Below are positions 4,900 through 8,350 of a stretch of 8,350 nucleotides of DNA, piece by piece. The notes beneath the pieces are model-generated. The model ran no database searches and was not told the origin of the DNA. It worked only from the letters and a program-made list of their open reading frames with translations. Source of the DNA: Candidatus Pacearchaeota archaeon CG10_big_fil_rev_8_21_14_0_10_30_48 (GTDB lineage: Archaea > Nanobdellota > Nanobdellia > Pacearchaeales > GW2011-AR1); NCBI GenBank assembly GCA_002763155.1, contig PFCU01000033.1, positions 6,451 to 14,800 of the forward strand, given 5' to 3'. Both the position numbers and the translations under genes were made by a program. How positions within the stretch are numbered: the first letter of the stretch is position 1; every line of letters begins with the position of its first letter.

Positions 4900-4940
4900 T
4901 AGATTACATCCCTAAGATGTAATCTAAATTTATTTTTTTA
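4900..4940 (+). terminator. Hairpin plus T-tract after the HIT gene
   Basis: TAGATTACATC (4900-4910) pairs perfectly with GATGTAATCTA (4916-4926) over an 11-bp stem with a 5-base loop, followed by a T-rich run at 4931-4939. It sits between the convergent HIT and 50-aa genes and may end both transcripts. Confidence 0.7.
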
Positions 4941-5090
4941 GTTTCCATTGAGGGGATGTAAGGGTTCGTATTGGTATGTTCCAGAAACAGGTTCAAAGAT
5001 CTCTCTGTAAGGAGATTCCATTTTATCTCCATATTTTTTTATTTCTTTAATTACTTCTTTTGTTTGTGTTTTTTCAATTGTTCTTTTCAT
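4938..5090 (-). CDS. Hypothetical protein, 50 aa
   Basis: Small soluble protein, not recognised. A basic amphipathic helix (MKRTIEKTQTKEVIKEIKKY) is followed by a Pro/Tyr-rich tail containing SPYREIFEPVSGTYQYEP. The ATG at 5090 is preceded by GGAG eight bases upstream. A TATA-like TTTAAT (5125-5130, minus strand) would start the transcript right at that Shine-Dalgarno site. The stop at 4938-4940 abuts the HIT terminator. Codon use looks ordinary for the region. It is one of three minus-strand small genes here with Shine-Dalgarno leaders. It may belong to a lineage-specific short protein family, but no function can be offered. Confidence 0.6.
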   Translation of the reverse strand: MKRTIEKTQTKEVIKEIKKYGDKMESPYREIFEPVSGTYQYEPLHPLNGN

Positions 5091-5275
5091 TTTATTTTCT
5101 CCATTTTATTTATTTTGGGCTTACATTAAATAGCATGCAGAAATGATTTTCAATTGAATTAGAATCAGAACTGCGCGCTAAATTAAGCAAGCAGTTTGCT
5201 AAGTAAGAGGTTTAACATTTTAGGTTTATTTCTTACTTGCATAGTTATTTTTAGGAGATGAAGTTTAAAAATTTA
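5091..5275. other. Intergenic stretch with a possible 3' hairpin of the tRNA(CAT) transcript
   Basis: No gene is apparent. AAGTAAGA (5201-5208) and TCTTACTT (5231-5238) form an 8-bp inverted repeat, and AGCAA/TTGCT (5186-5200) a smaller one. On the minus strand these lie directly beyond the repeat array that trails tRNA(CAT) and could end that transcript. AGGTTTA occurs at 5208-5214 and 5222-5228, and again in inverted pairs (5538-5544/5555-5561) on the 5' side of the tRNA. Confidence 0.35.
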
Positions 5276-5462
5276 ATGGCTGAGTAAAAGTATTGCCATT
5301 GAAATGGCTAAGAGCAAAATGTTGCCATTGAAATGGCTAAGAGCAAAATGTTGCCATTGAAATGGCTAAGAGCAAAATGTTGCCATTGAAATGGCTACTC
5401 CAGGATTTAAATTCTATTTAGGTAAATCTGAATGGCTGAGTGGAAATGTTACCATTTAGAAA
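5276..5462 (-). repeat. Tandem repeat array trailing tRNA(CAT)
   Basis: Six units lie end to end. Read on the plus strand they start at 5276 (28 bp), 5304, 5333 and 5362 (three identical 29-bp units), 5391 (41 bp) and 5432 (31 bp). Each begins ATGGCT, so in tRNA orientation every unit ends AGCCAT, the same as the tRNA end AGCC-A73-T. Junctions contain the palindrome GCCATTGAAATGGC (6-bp arms). Within a unit AATGGC and GCCATT can also pair around a 15-base loop. The 41-bp unit carries a 23-nt copy of the tRNA 3' end. Units are not a multiple of three and contain stops, so this is not coding; identical units argue for recent expansion. There are no variable spacers. Confidence 0.9.
5389..5411 (-). 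repeat. Duplicated 3' end of tRNA(CAT)
   Basis: Exact 23-nt copy of 5461-5483, displaced by 72 bases. It covers the acceptor 3' strand, discriminator, the T-stem 3' strand and most of the T loop. The 5' side of the T stem is not conserved here, so unlike the tRNA-Arg trailer the copy would not fold into a T arm. Confidence 0.9.
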
Positions 5463-5463
5463 A

Positions 5464-5536
5464 TGGCTACTCCAGGATTTAAACCTGGGACCTCTGCCTC
5501 ATGAGAGCAGCGCTCTATCAACTGAGCTAAGTAGCC
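5464..5536 (-). tRNA. tRNA with anticodon CAT (elongator Met or Ile2)
   Basis: 73 bases, no intron. Acceptor GGCTACT pairs with AGTAGCC (7 bp), with discriminator A. D arm GCTC/GAGC. Anticodon stem CTGCT/GGCAG with loop CTCATGA; the CAT anticodon is at 5503-5501. T stem CCAGG/CCTGG. The anticodon stem lacks the three consecutive G-C pairs of initiator tRNA, so it reads either AUG internally or AUA after agmatidine modification; sequence alone does not decide. Two oddities are present. Position 19 is A and position 56 is U, where nearly all tRNAs have G19 and C56. Position 37 is G where an A is usual for this anticodon. An attenuated TATA (ATTAAA near 5558-5563, minus strand) lies about 24 bases upstream. 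Confidence 0.92.
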
Positions 5537-5587
5537 ATAAACCTTTCAAAAGTTAGGTTTAATCTTTATTTGTTGTTTCCAAACTTT

Positions 5588-5593
5588 TTTAAA
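5588..5593 (+). promoter_or_regulatory. TATA box of the 72-aa membrane protein
   Basis: TTTAAA centred 24.5 bases before the ATG at 5615. It selects that ATG over the longer TTG-initiated reading that would begin upstream of this promoter element. Confidence 0.6.
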
Positions 5594-5614
5594 GTTATTG
5601 ATTCATTAAGATGT

Positions 5615-5833
5615 ATGGTTTTAGAAGAAGTGGTGATGCAATTTCCGGAATTAGAGATATCTATTTTAAATTTGATTAAAATCCTTCAAATTGTCGGGGG
5701 AATTATTGGACTTTATCTTATTCTTTGGATTATTAATTTTTTTATTAATCTTAAGAGAGTGAAGCTTTTGAAAAATCTTGAAACTAAAATAGATGTTATT
5801 GATCAAAAATTGAATAAACTATCTAAGAAATAA
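5615..5833 (+). CDS. Small one-helix membrane protein with coiled-coil tail, 72 aa
   Basis: Unrecognised. Short acidic N-terminus (MVLEEVVMQFPELE), one hydrophobic helix (about 18-44, GGIIGLYLILWIINFFI), then a basic stretch and a short heptad-like helix (47-72, LLKNLETKIDVIDQKLNKL). The likely orientation is C-terminus in the cytoplasm by the positive-inside rule. An open frame continues upstream to a TTG at 5570, but the TATA box at 5588-5593 lies inside that extension, so ATG 5615 is chosen. The stop codon ends one base before the convergent Alba gene's stop at 5834. A role as a scaffold or partner of an oligomer is plausible from the architecture but unproven. Confidence 0.65.
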   Translation: MVLEEVVMQFPELEISILNLIKILQIVGGIIGLYLILWIINFFINLKRVKLLKNLETKIDVIDQKLNKLSKK

Positions 5834-6133
5834 TTATCTTTTTAATACTATATCTATTGTTGAAACATTGATGTGTTTTCCTTCGTCGTTTTTGAATCCT
5901 TCGGTTCCGGTAGTTATTGTTTGATTAAGTTCAACAGATTCAGCTTCTTGTATACGTTTTTTTACAACTTCAACAACATCAACTCCCCGAGAGATGAATT
6001 TTCCTCTCGCTCTAATCACTGCAGAATCGTTTTCTTTAAGTTGCATCATAGTAGCAATAACATATTTCATAAATGGCTTATTCCCAATATAAATTTCATT
6101 AGTTCCACTTCTTTTTTCATTAGTTTGAACCAT
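5834..6133 (-). CDS. albA: Alba family DNA/RNA-binding chromatin protein
   Basis: 99 aa. Alba is a dimeric archaeal nucleoid protein that also binds RNA. NEIYIGNKPFMKYVIATMMQL (12-32) is the family core; Lys19 in the GNKPF loop is the residue equivalent to Sulfolobus Alba Lys16, whose acetylation lowers DNA affinity. The middle (AVIRARGKFISRGVDVVEVVKKR) carries the conserved A-x-G-x-x-I-x-x-A/G-V-D pattern. The C-terminal hairpin GTEGFKNDEGKHINVSTIDIVL matches the DNA-binding beta arm and last strand. Length is typical. The start lies four bases after the S17e stop, so the two genes form one operon, a pairing that ties chromatin protein to ribosome synthesis. Confidence 0.95.
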   Translation of the reverse strand: MVQTNEKRSGTNEIYIGNKPFMKYVIATMMQLKENDSAVIRARGKFISRGVDVVEVVKKRIQEAESVELNQTITTGTEGFKNDEGKHINVSTIDIVLKR

Positions 6134-6137
6134 TTTA

Positions 6138-6335
6138 TTAAACTATAATTTCTTCTTTCTCAGCTCTCTTTAAACGCGTAATATAACCTGCTATTTTGTT
6201 TCTTGTTCCTTTATCTGGAAGTGTGTAAATATCTAACAATCTTTTGTTCTTTTCAAAATCTTTATTATAATCTTTGCTTCCGCCAACTAGCGTTCTCGCG
6301 GTTTTTTTGATCGCTGCCGATTTGATTCTTCCCAT
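6138..6335 (-). CDS. rps17e: 30S ribosomal protein S17e
   Basis: 65 aa, the usual length of the archaeal/eukaryotic-specific small-subunit protein eS17. MGRIKSAAIKKTARTLV matches the start of the family (G-R-I-K-x-x-x-I-K-R-x-A). DFEKNKRLLD and the end RNKIAGYITRLKR are the two other conserved blocks. It is absent from bacteria, which supports archaeal origin of the window. The ATG is fixed by a TTTAAA element at 6360-6365, 27 bases upstream on the minus strand (leaderless). It is first in an operon with Alba. Confidence 0.95.
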   Translation of the reverse strand: MGRIKSAAIKKTARTLVGGSKDYNKDFEKNKRLLDIYTLPDKGTRNKIAGYITRLKRAEKEEIIV

Positions 6336-6359
6336 TACTTTTAGAATTTGTAACCAGTA

Positions 6360-6365
6360 TTTAAA
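6360..6365 (-). promoter_or_regulatory. TATA box of the S17e-Alba operon
   Basis: TTTAAA centred 27.5 bases before the S17e ATG. It is divergent from, and separated by about 22 bases from, the TATA box of the splicing endonuclease gene. Confidence 0.6.
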
Positions 6366-6387
6366 GTTTTTGATAATTGAGTTAAAG

Positions 6388-6393
6388 TTTAAA
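6388..6393 (+). promoter_or_regulatory. TATA box of the tRNA-splicing endonuclease gene
   Basis: TTTAAA centred 26.5 bases before the ATG at 6417, giving a leaderless transcript and confirming the start. Confidence 0.6.
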
Positions 6394-6416
6394 TATCTGT
6401 TTTTATTCTCTTCATT

Positions 6417-7061
6417 ATGGTAAAATTGTCGAGTAAGAAATTGATTAAGGGAATTCTTAATGGGGATTCTATTATTTCTGGAAGTAAAGAAGCAATGGAC
6501 CTTTATGGTCAGAGTTTGTTCGGAGAGTATACTAATAAAAAAATGTATTATTCTCTTTCAGAAGCTTTGTATTTAGTAGAAAAAAAGAAAATGGAAGTCT
6601 TTAGAAATACTAAGAAATTGAACTTTCAAGAATTGATGGAAGTGTGTAAGAAGATAGATAAGAAGATTTTGGTGAAATATTCTGTTTATCAAGATATGCG
6701 AAGTAAGGGATATTTGTTGAAAACAGCTTTGAAATTTGGGGCTGACTTTAGAGTTTATGATAAAGGGAAACGTCCGGGTAAGGTGACAAAAGGTTCTTTA
6801 GGCAAAGCTAAAGAAGTAGGGGTAAAAGGTTCTTTAGGCAAAGCTAAAGAAGTAGGGGTAAAAGGTTCTTTAGGCAAAGCTAAAGAAGTAGCACATGCTA
6901 AATGGATTTTATATCCTGTGAGTGAGAGTGATGATTTGACTTGGCACGAATTTTCTGCTAAAAATAGGGTCGCACATTCAACTAAAAAGAACTTGCTTAT
7001 TGCAGTCGTGGATTCAGAAGGAGACGTTACTTATTATGAAATTTCTTGGAAGAAGCCTTAA
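6417..7061 (+). CDS. endA: tRNA-intron endonuclease with repeat insertion in the active-site loop
   Basis: 214 aa. It cuts pre-tRNA at bulge-helix-bulge junctions, leaving 2',3'-cyclic phosphate and 5'-OH ends. The N-terminal domain (about 1-80) contains the LYLVEKKKMEV block. The catalytic domain has YQDMRSKGYLLKTALKFGADFRVY (to Tyr114), HAKW (His160) and RVAHSTKK (Lys190), ending AVVDSEGDVTYYEISW. Tyr114, His160 and Lys190 match the triad; His-to-Lys spacing (30) is normal, but Tyr-to-His is 46 rather than about 10-11. The extra residues are three near-complete copies of KGSLGKAKEVGV (125-158), identical also at DNA level. Without the insert the protein is about 179 aa, as in alpha4 single-chain enzymes. 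Another subunit elsewhere cannot be excluded. A natural substrate, intron-bearing tRNA-Arg, is in this window. Confidence 0.95.
   Translation: MVKLSSKKLIKGILNGDSIISGSKEAMDLYGQSLFGEYTNKKMYYSLSEALYLVEKKKMEVFRNTKKLNFQELMEVCKKIDKKILVKYSVYQDMRSKGYLLKTALKFGADFRVYDKGKRPGKVTKGSLGKAKEVGVKGSLGKAKEVGVKGSLGKAKEVAHAKWILYPVSESDDLTWHEFSAKNRVAHSTKKNLLIAVVDSEGDVTYYEISWKKP
6789..6890 (+). repeat. In-frame 36-bp tandem repeat inside endA (2.8 copies)
   Basis: Copies at 6789-6824, 6825-6860 and 6861-6890 (the last lacks the final six bases) are identical base for base, encoding K-G-S-L-G-K-A-K-E-V-G-V twice and its first ten residues once. The array ends directly before the Ala preceding the catalytic His codon. 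Lack of even synonymous differences indicates recent expansion or ongoing homogenisation. Confidence 0.97.
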
Positions 7062-7184
7062 TTTTATTTTAGTAATCTGATACTGTAAACTTGGGTTTTT
7101 ATAGGGTGAATTATTTTAGTAACTTGACGAAGATAAAATTGTATCAATTAAATTTGCCTTCTAGAAATTTTGATTACGATAAAC
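7062..7184. other. Intergenic region, no gene seen
   Basis: AT-rich spacer between endA and the winged-helix gene. It holds a T-rich run just after the endA stop, suitable for termination, and a 12-nt direct repeat (7064-7075 and 7111-7122). No tRNA, small RNA or open frame is supported. Confidence 0.4.
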
Positions 7185-7190
7185 TTTAAA
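7185..7190 (+). promoter_or_regulatory. TATA box of the winged-helix gene
   Basis: TTTAAA centred 26.5 bases before the ATG at 7214. The in-frame ATG at 7199 lies only about 11 bases from the box, upstream of the predicted transcription start, so 7214 is preferred. Confidence 0.6.
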
Positions 7191-7213
7191 TCCTCTAAAT
7201 GATTTTAATTTTT

Positions 7214-8128
7214 ATGGATTCAAAAAGTGCTAATTTGGCGGAGAGTAAATCTCTTATTATGGCCTTTTTAAAAAATAATGGGCCGAGTATTCCAATTAAA
7301 CTTTCCTCGCATTTGAAAGTTGATACTTTATTGGCCAGCGCATTTCTTGCGGATTTATTGTCAGACAAACAAATTAAAATTAGTAATATGAAAGTTGGGA
7401 ATTCTCCGATTTATTTTTTGGCTGGACAGGAACCTGAATTGGTAAGTTTTTCTAATTATCTTGGTGGGAAAGAACGGGAAGCGTTTGAGTTAATTAAAGA
7501 GAGAAAAATTTTGAAAGATGTAAATCAAAATCCCCCGATTCGTGTTGCATTGCGTTCAATAAAGGATTTTGCTTTTCCATTTAGAGTTAGAGACGAATTG
7601 TTTTGGAGATATTATTTGGTTGATCACAATGAAGCGTTGGGAAAAGTTTCAGAAAAAATTGAAAAAATAGAGAGAACTGAAAAACCAAAAACTCATGTTA
7701 TTGAAAAAATTAAGCAAGTATTTATTGGAGATGATTCAAAAAAAGAAATAAATTCTGGAAATACTGGGGAATTATCTAAGGAAATGGTTAAAGAAGAGGT
7801 TAGGGAAATTCCGAAGACACTTTCTTTTACTAATAAGATTGAGAATTTCTTAAATGAAAATAAATTTCAAGTTGTGAGAAAAACACAAGAAAGGAAAAAA
7901 GATTTTTCAGCAGTTGTAAGATTTAGGAGTAATGATGAAATACAAGATTATTTGGTTATTGGGAAAGATAAAAAGTCGATTACAGAGGGGGATGTTTTGA
8001 AATTTATTGCAGAAGGTAAAAAGGATAAAATGCCTGTTTTAATTTTTAGCACGGGCGAAGTTAATAAGAAAGCTCAGGAATGGCTTGATTATTTGAAACC
8101 GATGGTTGATTTTAAGAAAGTGGAATAA
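7214..8128 (+). CDS. Winged-helix protein with C-terminal restriction-endonuclease-like domain (putative)
   Basis: 304 aa from the promoter-supported start; a reading from ATG 7199 would add MILIF. Residues about 8-70 look like a winged helix: helices SLIMAFLKNN and PIKLSSHLKVDTLLASAFLADLL, then a wing with KISNMKVGNSPIYFL. This is the arrangement of MarR/TrmB-like DNA-binding domains. Residues 75-140 form a second region (FRVRDELFWRYYLVD), about 145-200 a charged Lys/Glu linker, and 202-300 an alpha/beta domain (TNKIENFLNENKFQVV...KDFSAVVRF...YLVIGKDKKSITEGDVLKFI...MPVLIFSTG...AQEWL). The last resembles PD-(D/E)xK nuclease folds in layout, with Asp230 and Lys251 as possible remnants, but the expected Glu beside the Lys is Ile249, so catalysis is doubtful. 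Function unknown; fold assignments are inference. Confidence 0.75.
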   Translation: MDSKSANLAESKSLIMAFLKNNGPSIPIKLSSHLKVDTLLASAFLADLLSDKQIKISNMKVGNSPIYFLAGQEPELVSFSNYLGGKEREAFELIKERKILKDVNQNPPIRVALRSIKDFAFPFRVRDELFWRYYLVDHNEALGKVSEKIEKIERTEKPKTHVIEKIKQVFIGDDSKKEINSGNTGELSKEMVKEEVREIPKTLSFTNKIENFLNENKFQVVRKTQERKKDFSAVVRFRSNDEIQDYLVIGKDKKSITEGDVLKFIAEGKKDKMPVLIFSTGEVNKKAQEWLDYLKPMVDFKKVE

Positions 8129-8129
8129 T

Positions 8130-8135
8130 TTTAAA
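8130..8135 (+). promoter_or_regulatory. TATA box of the terminal LamG-type gene
   Basis: TTTAAA centred 26.5 bases before the ATG at 8159, overlapping the end of the preceding gene's trailer; predicts a leaderless message. Confidence 0.55.
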
Positions 8136-8158
8136 AGGTATGTTTCCTTAATTAAAAT

Positions 8159-8350
8159 ATGAAAAGAAAGGTGATTACTAGTTTATTTATTACTTTAATA
8201 GTTTTATTAACAATTAGTTTTGCTTCTGCAAATATTTTAGATGATTTTTTTAATTTGTTTAAACCACGAATACAATTAAGTCCGAGTGATGGTTTACTTT
8301 CATATTATCCTTTTGAAGGAAATTTTAAAGACTTCAATACAAATAGAGAG
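8159..8350 (+). CDS. Secreted protein with LamG/concanavalin-like domain, N-terminal part
   Basis: 64 residues are visible; the gene runs off the window. MKRK plus a hydrophobic core (about 5-21) and SFASA form a Sec signal peptide with likely cleavage after Ala24. The mature start is NILDDFFNLF. SDGLLSYYPFEGNFKD (43-58) matches the opening strand of LamG/Laminin-G-like jellyroll domains (G-L-x-x-x-Y-P-F-x-G-N-x-x-D), common in archaeal cell-surface proteins that bind sugars or other ligands. The start is supported by a TATA box at 8130-8135. Size, further domains and membrane anchoring cannot be judged. Confidence 0.75.
   Translation, partial: MKRKVITSLFITLIVLLTISFASANILDDFFNLFKPRIQLSPSDGLLSYYPFEGNFKDFNTNRE

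Noticed and set aside
5304..5360. Peptide starting at ATGGCTAAG in the repeat array
   Set aside because: It reaches a stop after 18 residues, the 29-bp unit shifts frame at each copy, and no ribosome site is present.
5276..5462. Array of short palindromic repeats that could suggest CRISPR
   Set aside because: Identical units lie head to tail with no unique spacers, no leader or cas genes are present, and the units derive from the tRNA end.
5570..5614. TTG-initiated extension of the 72-aa membrane protein
   Set aside because: The TATA box at 5588-5593 lies inside it and the downstream ATG at 5615 is at leaderless distance.
5873..6148. 91-aa plus-strand open frame
   Set aside because: It lies antisense to Alba, is Phe/Ser-rich low-complexity, and has no promoter at its start.
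7064..7122. 12-nt direct repeat TTATTTTAGTAA
   Set aside because: AT-rich and short, in a T-rich terminator region; likely chance.
7199..7213. Upstream ATG of the winged-helix gene
   Set aside because: It lies before the predicted transcription start set by the TATA box at 7185-7190.

Overview
The window looks like a piece of a small-genome archaeon, most likely a DPANN lineage of the Pacearchaeota/Woesearchaeota/Nanoarchaeota kind. The evidence is the low G+C content, the archaeal protein set (Alba, ribosomal protein S17e, single-chain tRNA-intron endonuclease, archaeal-style RNase Z end), a tRNA with a bulge-helix-bulge intron, and the promoter layout. At nearly every gene a TTTAAA-like TATA element sits about 25-27 bases before the start codon or the tRNA 5' end, so most mRNAs appear leaderless. 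Three very small genes instead carry Shine-Dalgarno sites. Phylum assignment is inference.

Layout. 1-157: end of RNase Z (tRNA 3'-end maturation). 192-479: hypothetical protein. 528-677: tRNA-Arg(TCT) with a 75-nt intron, followed by a copy of its own 3' end, a copy of an intron-like structured element and a 20-nt direct repeat. 859-1431: membrane-anchored cyclophilin, convergent with a short DUF445 membrane protein (1420-1827) whose promoter overlaps that of tRNA-Cys(GCA) (1881-1953). 2042-3715: alpha2-type glycyl-tRNA synthetase with an unusual 65-70-residue N-terminal extension. 3748-4081: two minus-strand small genes, one encoding a 66-aa Cys-rich membrane protein and one a 13-aa Lys/Ala peptide. 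4293-4892: hypothetical basic protein followed by a HIT-family protein. 4938-5090: 50-aa minus-strand protein. 5276-5536: minus-strand tRNA(CAT) trailed by a partial copy of its own 3' end and a tandem array of 29-bp units. 5615-5833: one-helix membrane protein. 5834-6335: S17e-Alba operon on the minus strand. 6417-7061: tRNA-splicing endonuclease with a triplicated 12-residue insert in its active-site loop. 7214-8128: winged-helix plus putative nuclease-fold protein. 8159 to the end: secreted LamG-type protein, cut by the window edge.

The theme is tRNA metabolism: RNase Z, splicing endonuclease, GlyRS and three tRNA genes. The strongest unexplained pattern is that two unrelated tRNA genes (Arg and CAT) are each followed by a second, partial copy of their own T-loop/acceptor 3' end (23-nt exact repeats at 66- and 72-nt spacing) and by further hairpin-forming repeats. 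The same short region contains two of the enzymes that would process such transcripts. The closest known parallel I can name is the rtT repeat downstream of tyrT in E. coli. Whether the trailer arrays here make functional RNAs, or are recombination or slippage scars, cannot be settled from sequence alone.
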